Assembly (NCBI GenBank): GCA_019828595.1
Contig: JAHQRK010000005.1
Location: forward strand, 3,162,001 to 3,226,000
Reading direction: 5' to 3'
DNA from: Aphanomyces cochlioides
Lineage: Eukaryota > Oomycota > Saprolegniomycetes > Saprolegniales > Verrucalvaceae
Length of the DNA: 64,000 nucleotides
The notes beneath the pieces are model-generated. The model was not told the DNA's origin, ran no database searches, and was given only the letters and a program-made list of their open reading frames with translations. Position 1 is the first letter of the stretch. Each line of letters opens with the position of its first letter. The position numbers were made by a program, and so were the translations under genes. Below are positions 41,667 through 50,558 of this stretch, in pieces.

Positions 41667-42523
41667 TTATTCCTCACCCTTGGAGGGCTTAAAGACGCCT
41701 TGGCGACCAAACTTGCCATCAAAGAACACTTCATTGGGGTCTAAGCGAAGCGTGAGTGGCTTGGTCGATTCCACTGGATAGCCAGCAGTCACAACGACTG
41801 GCACTGAATAACGGTCTGGAATGTCCAAGGCATGACGCAATCGCGTTTCGTCAAAACCTTCCATAACACAAGTTCCTACGAACGTTGATCCGCAGAGAGA
41901 GTTCGAAACCTTACCAATGCCATGAGATTCTAAAGCAAGCACGTAATGCGTCACGGCGAGCATCGTCGACTTGTACGACCAGGCAATCGTCGGTGCATAC
42001 GTCGGGACTGCTTGGAATGGCGTGAATGCAGAAGAAATGCCTGATCGAATAAGTCCAGCCAAATGGCCTTCTCCACCAAAGAAACGAAGCTTCATAGGCA
42101 GTTGATGAATATCAGCCGTAAACTGGCCGGCAGTTTGCATGAGCTGTTGAATTGCAGGAACGCGTTTGCTAGGCTCTGGAAAAACATCAATCTTCACGAC
42201 GTCCATGTCGACTTTACCCAAATCAGAGGCAAAGACAGCAACGAGGGGAGCTTCTTTCACTTTTCGGATATTATCACCCAGCATTGCAGTGCTCAATTGA
42301 GCGCGCTCGTCGGGGTCTTGGACCACAACGCAAGCGTACGGTTGGAGATTGAAGCCACTCGGTGCTCTCTGCAATGAGCCACTCTCAGAATTCAAATGTT
42401 AAAAGCACGTCTTACCTGAGTCGTTTGGAGGACATCCTCAAGGATTTCCTTTGGAATTGGCTTGTTCTGGTACTGATAGACGGATCGCCGCTGCCGCGCC
42501 AATGCACGAAAGGCCTGCGCCAT
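41667..42523 (-). CDS. Nitroreductase-family flavoprotein
   Basis: FMN-dependent NAD(P)H oxidoreductase fold. Two exons give about 270 residues. The N-terminus ALARQRRSVYQYQNKPIP matches the nitroreductase start (R-R-S-x-R/Y), followed across an intron by APSGFNLQPYACVVVQDP, the FMN-phosphate-binding segment with A-P-S-x-x-N-x-Q-P. Later come WSYKSTMLAVTHYVLALESH and the C-terminal VPVVVTAGYPVES with a GYP motif. Start at 42523 (MAQAFRALARQRRS) is preferred; the frame opens to 42595, where the extra residues would be hydrophobic. Substrate unknown. Confidence 0.85.
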
Positions 42524-42731
42524 TTTTGCTAACGCCAGGAATGATGCCGAAGTAAGTGCATCTAGTAGTAATGTGATTGGTTGATTATTAGCCAATGAAA
42601 AAATAATAAATATATTGAATTTATTGCATTGGTCCTTAATTTCCCAATTAATATATTTTTTGGAATTTATTGAATTAATTAATTGGCGGATTTGTGGCCA
42701 ATCTTAACTTCTCTCATTTTCAAATTGGAAC

Positions 42732-43991
42732 ATGGATCTCCACATCAGGCAGCGATGCGAAATCTCAGGCAAACGCCGCGGTGAAATCGCCTACATTGGA
42801 CCAGTGGAAGGCATTCCTGCTGGAGACTGGGTTGGTATTCGACTGGATCTCGCGTTTGGCAAGAATGACGGAACTCAAGGGGCGCGTCGGTACTTTGACT
42901 GCGAGCCGCTGCATGGTGTGTTTGTCCGCCCTGAAAGTGTCAATGTCTCTGGCTCGTTTCCTCCATACTTAGTCGTTGCAGACGACGTTCCATTGGAGGA
43001 AAAAGTACGTCTTGTCGAAGATGCGCTGCAAGCACAACGGGTAAACACAACCCAACGAGTAAAGGACTCCAAGGAATCAGCGACGTTGTCAAGAGCCGAT
43101 GCAATTGAAGCCTTTTGGTCCGAGTTCAACGCAAAAGAAGCAGACATTAGGCGAGCATTAAATGCTATGGAGACTGTTACTCCTAGTGTCACAGCTGAGC
43201 TCGATGGCCTGTGCACGAAGGTCCAACAGCTACGAGATCTAGCTGGAGCTGCAACTCTTTTCTTGCCCCCATACGACATCCGAGCCACACAGTCACTGAC
43301 CATGCGTCTCAACCAAGCCATTGAGGCTAAGCGTACGGCTCTTGCTCCCCGGAAGAAGTTCCAGTTCAAAGCACGGACCAAGCTGAAGGAGGCACAACAT
43401 CCTCCAACAGACCCTGCGCAAATTTACGTCGATACCTCCATTACATCGTCAACGCACACTCCCGCTGAGAACGAGCTCATTTACGCCGACAAGACTGACG
43501 AAGTGCTACATATTACAGACCCTGGTCAGCCCGACCTTAGCCTCGCCCGTCTTTCGAATTGTATAGTCGTTATTCCAGTCGAAACCTCAGCAGTCCGTGG
43601 CCACGATCTTCGCAACTGTACAATCTACACTGGACCTATTCATGGCTCCTTTTTCCTTGAGCAATGCGTTGATTGTACGTTTGTCGTCGCATGCCGTCAA
43701 CTGCGTGTGCATCACACGACCAACTCTGCATTCTATCTGTGTATCAAGAGCCATCCGATTATCGAAGACTGCTCAACACTAGCCTTTGCGCCTTATGCGC
43801 TTGAATACCCTGGCTTGGAAGCTCAGTTGAATGACGCAGACATGCAACGGGAATCCAAATTGTGGTCGCAGGTCCACGACTTCAAGTGGCTCCGGCAGAC
43901 GCAGTCTCCCAACTGGCGGGTTCTGCCAGACGGCGAGCGCCAACATGTCGTGGATGCAAAGGTCCAGGGGCTTGTGTCGATGGGTGAATAA
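42732..43991 (+). CDS. CAP-Gly / TBCC-domain tubulin-cofactor-like protein
   Basis: Single-exon 420-residue protein. Residues about 5-75 form a CAP-Gly domain (GEIAYIGPVEGIPAGDWVGI; FGKNDGTQGARRYFDC; GVFVRPESV), with the GKNDG tubulin-tail-binding motif. A helical middle follows (SRADAIEAFWSEFNAKEADI, ELDGLCTKVQQLRDL). The C-terminal half is a TBCC/C-CAP beta-helix: LSNCIVVIPV, LRNCTIYTGPIHGSFFLEQC, CRQLRVHHTTNSAFYL and IIEDCSTLAFAPY. The QLRVH motif carries the Arg finger that stimulates tubulin GTP hydrolysis in cofactor C. CAP-Gly is otherwise typical of cofactors B and E, so this is a fusion. Its stop is 13 bp from RPA43's. Confidence 0.9.
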   Translation: MDLHIRQRCEISGKRRGEIAYIGPVEGIPAGDWVGIRLDLAFGKNDGTQGARRYFDCEPLHGVFVRPESVNVSGSFPPYLVVADDVPLEEKVRLVEDALQAQRVNTTQRVKDSKESATLSRADAIEAFWSEFNAKEADIRRALNAMETVTPSVTAELDGLCTKVQQLRDLAGAATLFLPPYDIRATQSLTMRLNQAIEAKRTALAPRKKFQFKARTKLKEAQHPPTDPAQIYVDTSITSSTHTPAENELIYADKTDEVLHITDPGQPDLSLARLSNCIVVIPVETSAVRGHDLRNCTIYTGPIHGSFFLEQCVDCTFVVACRQLRVHHTTNSAFYLCIKSHPIIEDCSTLAFAPYALEYPGLEAQLNDADMQRESKLWSQVHDFKWLRQTQSPNWRVLPDGERQHVVDAKVQGLVSMGE

Positions 43992-44004
43992 ACGATATAT
44001 ATCT

Positions 44005-44874
44005 CTACTGGCTGTGTTTCTTGGCCTTCTTGGTCTTTTTGACTGGCACGACGACATCGTCCTCTTCTTCAGCAACGTCTTCCACTACCTTCTTCTTGGA
44101 TTTCTTGGCCTTCTTCGTCAGCTCTGGCGACTCTTCGATTACTACAGGAGCATCCTCCTCTTCTGGAGAAACTTCATCTGCAAAGGCGACATGTTTTCGC
44201 TTGGCCACTTTGACATTCTTTGGTGTTTCCTCCACAATGACTTCGGCCTTCTTCTTTTGAGGACTTTCACTTTCGGCCGTTTGTTTGACTGACCGCAGAG
44301 TGCCGTCGATGGAGATCACGCCATGAGCTTCGTGTACTCTGCAATGCCACATGAGTTTGACCATGGGAAGGCTTAACGTACTGCAAAACTTTCAAGCGAA
44401 CTTCATCCTGTAGTGAGATAGAAGCTCCATCTTCGCCGACCCACGCATCTTCGTAGTGGTTGTGCACAAATCCTGATGGCATTTCAGTGGCGGCAATCGA
44501 AACATTGAAGACTCCAGCGAGGAGAAGACCAATGTGGTTGCTGCCAATCTTGTTGACAGTCGCAGTCAATTTCATGCCAGGAGTAGGACGAAACACCAGC
44601 GCATCTGCAGCCACGCGGACGTGGATGAATGGTGTTTCGTTGATGATATGACCGTACGGATTGATCATTTGGAGCGAATTGAACGAGAGCAGCACGCCTT
44701 GGACGGGTTCACAGTATTTCATCAACATTTGGCTGAGTTGATCTTCCAGACCTTTCTTGGCATTCTGGATATGGTAAGGCGCCAAGCTCACACTCATCAC
44801 GAGCTATATCACGCGTGAATTTTCTCCCTAAAACGACCGCATCTTACCTTTGCCTTGGCAAACGGGCTCGCCAT
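44005..44874 (-). CDS. RNA polymerase I subunit RPA43
   Basis: Stalk subunit of RNA polymerase I. Three exons; about 260 residues. Exon 1 encodes MASPFAKAK, then LVMSVSLAPYHIQNAKKGLE. The RPB7-like N-terminal domain includes MKYCEPVQGVLLSFNSLQ and the OB domain TPFIHVRVAADALVFRPTPG, VNKIGSNHIGLLLAGVFNVS. After a second intron comes VHEAHGVISIDGTL, then a Lys/Glu-rich tail (ESPQKKKAEVIVEE, TKKAKKSKKKVVED) of the kind seen in RPA43 C-termini. The start at 44874 is placed upstream of the intron because the family has residues before SVSLAPYH. Confidence 0.85.
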
Positions 44875-44932
44875 CGGTGCTTCAATTTTGTTTTCGACCA
44901 GTCATACCAATCGCATTTAGTCCATTTGAATT

Positions 44933-44954
44933 ATTATCCGGATATTACGGATAA
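44933..44954. promoter_or_regulatory. ATTATCCGGATATTACGGATAA upstream of RPA43
   Basis: A full motif followed by a half copy at 44933-44954, about 60-80 bp upstream of the RPA43 ATG. Confidence 0.5.
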
Positions 44955-45158
44955 AGATCTTCCTCCAAAAGGTCACAAGGACAAGACAAGAACACAGAAC
45001 TCATGTTGATCTTAGCGCACGTCTTATCTCAAGCTCCATAGCTCTCTAAGCACAGGCGCAGGGGTAACTGCAATCTCTTGATTTATTGCCATCACCGTAG
45101 GAGTCCAATGGTAGCTGTGAAAGCTTAAATGAAATTGCCGTTGTGGAGGCACGAATGG

Positions 45159-45494
45159 TCAATAGTTGCGGAGATAAGCTTCGAGTTCGTCCAGTTCGCT
45201 GACCTCTGGTGCGTCTATGAATATATCGCTGTGTGGCGACCGAGCGACATCTTTGGGAGGCTCAGTGAATGATGTGCTTGCAGCTGCCTGAGCAGCAGCT
45301 CGAATGTTGGCTTCAAGCTCCATAGCACGCTGTTGCTGCTTGAGATCTGCGTCACGCTTGGCCTGCAGTGCTTTTTGCTCCACCATAAGCGTCTCAATCT
45401 GTGCCAACGCGAGCGCTTTGGCCTTTTGCACGCACTCGAGTTCTCCTTGAAGCGACGCCAGCTCCTGTTCCATCGCTTCAGTTCCACCAATCAT
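45159..45494 (-). CDS. Small coiled-coil protein
   Basis: 111 residues, single exon, starting MIGGTEAMEQELASLQGELE. Heptad-rich helix through about residue 70 (KALALAQIETLMVEQKALQA, DLKQQQRAMELEANIRAAAQ), then a short acidic tail (APEVSELDELEAYLRNY). The tail ending DELEAYLRNY resembles ends of ESCRT-III or SNARE-associated proteins only superficially; I do not assign a family. Amphipathic composition supports a real product. Confidence 0.6.
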   Translation of the reverse strand: MIGGTEAMEQELASLQGELECVQKAKALALAQIETLMVEQKALQAKRDADLKQQQRAMELEANIRAAAQAAASTSFTEPPKDVARSPHSDIFIDAPEVSELDELEAYLRNY

Positions 45495-45691
45495 CCACTC
45501 CTGGCCTCAAGAATTTTTTTGCCAGGGACGACGTCAAATCTAGTTTAATGATGAAAAACCAAGCGGATTTAATCAATTTATTTAATTACATATAATTTGC
45601 TCATAATATTATTTGAAAATTCAGCAAAATTAATATAAATTTCAATGCGTTATTGCCCCGAATCGAGTGGACTTGACACAAGAGAACCATC

Positions 45692-46451
45692 ATGTCGGAC
45701 GAACTGCCAGTGCCCGGACATGCCGAAGGCGGCGCCGTGCCTCCTGCCCCTGAAGATGTAGCTGCTATGTTTGATCTAGGAACAAAGAAGAAGAAGAAGA
45801 AATCCACCAAGAAGGTAACAACCCATATCAATGGCGTCTTGAGACGTTGTTTGCACTGAATAGAAGGAATCGTCTGCTGATGCTGAAGGTGAGAGCGCTG
45901 CCGCTGCAACTCCAGCCGCTGATGCAACAAACGCATCGTCGCACGAAGAAATTGGTGTGTTGAACGTGTGCACGTACTCGTACGAGGAGATGCTGGACCG
46001 CATCATGAACAAACTACAAGAAAACAACCCGGATCTCGCAGACCGCAAGAAAGCGATCATCAAACCACCTCAGCTCATGCGTGTCGGTACAAAGAAGACT
46101 CTGTGGGTCAACTTTCAGGAGATCTGCAAGATGATGCACCGCAATCCCGAACACGTTCTCCAATTCACATTGTCCGAATTGGGTACAGAAGGCAACTTGG
46201 ACGGTACGCAGCGATTGATTATTCGCGGTCGATACGTGCCCAAGTACATTGAATCGCTCTTGAAGAAATACATCACGGAATATGTGATGTGCCAAATGTG
46301 CCGTTCGCCGAACACCACTCTCACCCGTGACAACGTCACTCGATTGCACTTCGTCAATTGCCAGGAATGCGAATCTAGCCGCTCCGTCGCAGTCATTCGA
46401 TCTGGTTTCCATGCTACGACTCGTGCCGATCGTCGGGCTGCCAAGAAATAG
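45692..46451 (+). CDS. Translation initiation factor eIF2 subunit beta
   Basis: Subunit of the eIF2 ternary complex delivering initiator tRNA. Two exons (intron about 45815-45863); about 235 residues. The N-terminus carries a single lysine block (TKKKKKKSTKKK), whereas human and yeast eIF2 beta have three. The core follows: YSYEEMLDRIMNKLQENNPD, PPQLMRVGTKKTLWVNFQEI, MHRNPEHVLQFTLSELGTEG, and the C4 zinc ribbon CQMCRSPNTTLTRDN with CQEC, ending SRSVAVIRSGFHATT. The start at 45692 (MSDELPVPGHAEGG) is the first ATG. Confidence 0.95.
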
Positions 46452-47981
46452 ATCAAACCTACGCAATAAACTCTGTTGCAATTATTCTCGAATCGATCTG
46501 TTCTCAGCTGTCAGGCGCAGTGCCGCCATCGCCACAATTAGGAGCACGCAACGAGGTCTCTCGTGAACTTAGCTAGTGCTCCAGGTCGGGCATCTACAGC
46601 AAACTACACAGCACTTACAGCCAGGCTTTACTGGTCAAGCCTAGCTGTAAGTGCTGAATAGTTTGAGCTAGCATTCCAGCACAAATAATTTGTATTTTGA
46701 GCTCTGTGTCTTTCCAGGACACGGCTTATCACTCATTAGTCGGCGTCGTTATTGGCATCGGCGCTCCATCTTAACCTTTCAGGAATCAATCGAATTCGTG
46801 AATCTTCAACATGAGACTGAAAAGTTCAAAATAAATCGGATCGACATGATTGGCTGATTTCAATTTACTTGAGATATTTGATTGGCTATATCTCTTTTTC
46901 GTCTCCTTGAATTGATTTCATTCTATTTTTGGAACTGACAAATTTGCGATGTGACTTACAGAGGAGTCTATCATGACGGACTGTATTCGACAGACGCGAG
47001 ACTGGCGCAATCGCATTCGAGCAAGTGGATGATCTGTACGTGCAGTCAGGATCTCACTATGCAGTTGCTGACACACTCACGGCAGAGCTTTGCACATTGA
47101 AGGCCACGCGTGTGTGTCACGAGATGTCGAGTCAACTCTGGATACAATTTGCAAAAAAAGATCGGACGACCTGAATTCCATTCGCCAATCATCCCGACCT
47201 CCGCGTGCAGAGTACATCGAATTATTCGCGTGGGGTTGGTGCCATCTCTGTCGTGAATAGATGACAAGTAGATGTGCAAAAATTCCATCAACTGCTCGTG
47301 TTATTGGATCTGTAGACAGGATTCCGGGCGAGTGACAAACTGTCTCGACCGCACGTCTCGATTCGGCGACTGTGACTCACTTGGTACCCACCGTGATAGA
47401 CATCCATAACCAACACCTCGATGTTCTGTGCTTGCAAGTTCGTCCCGCTCTTATCTCTGGCATTCATGCGCAAGCACATCCTCGTTCTGAGCTCTCTATC
47501 TCTCTTCATACATTCCGTTCCCTGCTCCTCTCTCATCCTCTCGTCGTCGGTCTCACTCATATCAACCCGTCGACTCGATGCCGAACGTTATCCTCGATTG
47601 GTTTCCAGCTGAGCCAATCAGGAACTCCATTCGGCCGTTGCAATATCCAAAAATAGATTTGCAAAAAAAACGTTTTTTCACTGGAAGGGCGTGTGTCCAC
47701 ATGGTCGCACTTCGAGAAAGATCGCGACGGGGCGGAGGCAGTGGTCCAGATCCAGCCACGCCGTTGTTCTTTCTGGCCCGAGTCTTTCTTCGTTGCGTGT
47801 GGCGATGTCTCACACGACTCTTCATAGTATTTGTATATGGATGCCAGTACATTCTACACCGTGGCAAGATTCAACCGAATCGAAAAAAAGGAGAGAAAAA
47901 AGAGGTTGCATCATAAGGGCCAGTTTGGACACGGTTTGTGCAGCGGCTCTGTTTTTTGTCATTTTTGTATTTTCTGTGCAG
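46452..47981. other. Gene-poor spacer with a coding relic
   Basis: About 1.5 kb. Around 46973-47172 two overlapping frames (MTDCIRQTRDWRNRI, then AFEQVDDLYVQSGSHYAVAD and SQLWIQFAKKDRTT) look like a frameshifted gene fragment of unknown family. CCAAT words occur near 46850-46895. From 47690 to 47980 there is likely the 5' UTR of the following kinase, with a purine-rich run at 47880-47910. Confidence 0.4.
46609..46656. repeat. Perfect-length hairpin, 20 bp arms
   Basis: Left arm CAGCACTTACAGCCAGGCTT (46609-46628) pairs with 46637-46656 at 19 of 20 positions (mismatch 46622/46643), with an 8 nt loop. It lies about 160 bp downstream of the eIF2 beta stop. Confidence 0.85.
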
Positions 47982-48896
47982 ATGCCAAGTCGATACGTGC
48001 CTGTGCGGCCATTCGCGGTGCCCAACGTGTTGCTCTGCCGCGATACTTGCATGGATATGGACGTCGTTGTGAAGCGGATCAATGACGACGTGGAGGAGAC
48101 GATCTACCGCTCGGTGCATGCATTGGGCGGACATCCGCATATTCTTCCGCAGCTCGACTGTTTCCGCGACGACAGCACGACAACGAGCCATCTTGTTCTC
48201 GAATACTGTCCCAATGGCGACCTCTTCGACCTCGTCGTGGCGAACAAACGCATCGGCTCTTCGTTGTCCATCGTGTACTTTGAACAACTTGCATCGGCTG
48301 TACACGCATTGCATACATTGGGATATGCCCACAACGACTTGTCCCTTGAAAATGTCCTCCTCGGTCGCAACATGCAAGTACAACTCATGGACTTTGGAGC
48401 TGCTGTGCCGATCCATCATGCAACAACCTACTTCGGTGGCAAGTCCAACTACAGACCTCCTGAAGTCTTTTCAGGTCTTCCATGGGACCCTGCAGCAGCA
48501 GACATTTGGGCACTCGGTGTGACTTTTTTCGCCATGCTGACTGGCGACTTTCTTCTCGACGACACAGTCATATGCGATCCAGCCTTCGACGTCCTCCTCG
48601 AACAAGGCTTTCGTGCCCTTCTGGAGCAAATGCCCCACTGGAAAACTCTTATTCCCGATGCCGTCGTTGCTCTTCTCGAACAAATGCTACAAGTTGAACC
48701 AAGTGCTCGACCGTCCATTTCAACTGTGGTGCAATACGCCAAGTTGCTGTCCTCAGTTATTGCCCCAAGCAGTCCACGACATCAACAATCCACACGACAT
48801 AAGATCATGCGCCCGCGAACTCTTTATCGTTTCAACGATATTTATGCTAGACCGACTGGTCCCCTGCCTCCGACTCCATTCATCCACTGCGTATAA
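47982..48896 (+). CDS. Protein kinase with atypical N-lobe
   Basis: About 304 residues from MPSRYVPVRPFAVPNV. The N-lobe has the ATP-anchoring Lys (MDVVVKRIND) and HPHILPQLDCFRD, but no glycine-rich loop. The catalytic loop is YAHNDLSLENVLL, with Asn in place of the Arg of HRD, so it is a non-RD kinase; DFGAAV, the APE-like RPPEV, DIWALGVTFFAMLTGD and the terminal Arg region SARPSI are intact. The longer frame from 47691 would add a hydrophobic stretch after a run of UTR-like sequence, so I start at 47982. Substrates unknown; closest in style to oomycete CAMK-like kinases. Confidence 0.8.
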   Translation: MPSRYVPVRPFAVPNVLLCRDTCMDMDVVVKRINDDVEETIYRSVHALGGHPHILPQLDCFRDDSTTTSHLVLEYCPNGDLFDLVVANKRIGSSLSIVYFEQLASAVHALHTLGYAHNDLSLENVLLGRNMQVQLMDFGAAVPIHHATTYFGGKSNYRPPEVFSGLPWDPAAADIWALGVTFFAMLTGDFLLDDTVICDPAFDVLLEQGFRALLEQMPHWKTLIPDAVVALLEQMLQVEPSARPSISTVVQYAKLLSSVIAPSSPRHQQSTRHKIMRPRTLYRFNDIYARPTGPLPPTPFIHCV

Positions 48897-48938
48897 CCCT
48901 ATTTAATATCATCAACTTCTCTCAACTCATCTCTTTCC

Positions 48939-50255
48939 TCATCGAAAGTGTAATGACCGCGCAGTTTGTGGCCGAGTAGGCGTGCGGTAGCCGTTGCTTT
49001 GGTTGCAGCTTTTGTAGAAACCCAAGTGGCCTGTCGAGTTCAAGAGCTCGTCCGTGTTGGGGCCACTCGTGGACGGACGAGTTTTTCGTGGCGTAGGTCT
49101 GTAGCCAGTCATTGGCGCCACGAGACCCAAGCCGACACTGTTGTTCAAGCTCAATTCCCATCGGGAAACGCCTAGTGACTGCCACAAGCGTGGGTTATCT
49201 GCAGCTCGATGCCATCGAAAGCAAACTTGCATGGCGAGACCCAAGGATCTACGCACGTTCTTGAACCAGACAGCGATAATCAACGTCTACCTCGTGTCGA
49301 GAAAGGAAAGAATTCGCTCGCGGTGAACAAACCGAAGCATACCATCACCATCTTCAGGGGAAATCGAATTAGACAAAGCAAACGACTGGAGTACCTTTGC
49401 GATTTCGTACTCCAAGCATGCGAGCTTCGTCTTCTCTCCCTACATACTTGTCAAGTGGAGAGCAAGAAACTTTTCATACCAGCTGAGAACTCTTGCCGTG
49501 TCAACTCGTCCTTTGCATCGTCTTCAGCAAGATCTCCAAAGCGATTCTGAAGTGATGCATTGGCATCTCGACGAAGCAGTAACCTCACGATGCGGAAATA
49601 TCCTTTTCGAGAAGCATAGAAGAGCGCTGTCTCGCCATCCTGCGTTGAGACCTTTGTCAAAACGATGACAATCAGATAAAGAAACCTCATTCGGTGCATT
49701 CACTAGCGCGCCTTTGTCAAGAAGGCACTCAACGACATGGGCATGGCCACCATGACAAGCAAGATGCAACGATGTTTCGCCACTCTACAGTCCAAAGTGA
49801 GCACGACAAGGACGGCAAGGTGAAGTATACATGGTTGGCTTGGTTGATCTGCCATCCAAATGAAAGCAAGAGCTGAGTGATGTCCAAGTGACCTCGGGAG
49901 GCAGCATGATGCAGTGGAGAAAACCCTTGCTACAAAAGAATCAGCCACAGCAAGCCTTCTCACTTTGAATACCATGCCGATGCATTGCGCCGGAGCAATG
50001 ATATGCTGATGCAAGAGTAGATAGACAGCCTTCTTGTTGCCTTTCTCGGCTGCAATCAGCATTTGTTCAGCGATGCGCTCGCGTTCTTTCCCAAGAAGTC
50101 CATTGAGCTGTTGCGTATATTGCTACCACATTGCCTCAATCTCTAAGTCAGTTGTCAAGGTCAAACCTCTTGCTTCTTGATCATATCGTTGGATTTTGCC
50201 TCGCGGACGATCTTGCCCTTCTTTCTCCCGTGCATCTTCTTGTCTTGAGCCATGA
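48939..50255 (-). CDS. Ankyrin-repeat protein with C-terminal F-box-like motif
   Basis: About seven exons give roughly 350 residues. A basic start (MAQDKKMHGRKKGKIVRE) and a helix (LNGLLGKERERIAEQMLIAA) lead into ankyrin repeats: GNKKAVYLLLHQHI, GFSPLHHAASRGHLDITQLL, GETSLHLACHGGHAHVVECL, GETALFYASRKGYFRIVRLL. The following exons encode GEKTKLACLEYEIAKVLQ and then RSLGLAMQVCFRWHRAADNP-RLWQSLGV, resembling the second half of an F-box (C-x-x-W-x-x-L/A-x-x-D-x-x-L-W). This suggests a substrate receptor of an SCF ubiquitin ligase; the F-box call is inference from that motif. The upstream region is shared with the divergent SEN1-like gene. Confidence 0.7.
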
Positions 50256-50494
50256 CGTCGGTCGGTGCCGAGGTATGGTTCTCGACGACTGGCATCGAGT
50301 CTTATTTGAGCTAATTATAGACTCAAAGGTCCCAGAGGTGTTTCATCGAGTCGACTTTCCAAACTCATGAAAGCTGCCATGAGCATTGATGGGGTTGAAG
50401 CTTCATGGCCTTCCTGAAATCAAATCTCACTCAAATGAAATGTCCATCGATGAATTTCGCGCTGGTTTTCTCGTTGTCTCCACCATTTCTTCAA

Positions 50495-50520
50495 TGTCCG
50501 GATAATGGTATCCGGATAAT
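50495..50520. promoter_or_regulatory. Two CCGGATAAT motifs upstream of SEN1
   Basis: TGTCCGGATAAT (50495-50506) and TATCCGGATAATCCG (about 50509-50523), 40-65 bp upstream of the SEN1-like ATG. Confidence 0.5.
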
Positions 50521-50558
50521 CCGTGAGAGTGAAAAGTCCGCGCAATTTTCATTTTCAG

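Noticed and set aside
47691..47981. N-terminal extension of the kinase with a hydrophobic segment
   Set aside because: The extension has no ATG at its beginning, is low-complexity and precedes a typical kinase start at 47982; it reads as 5' UTR.
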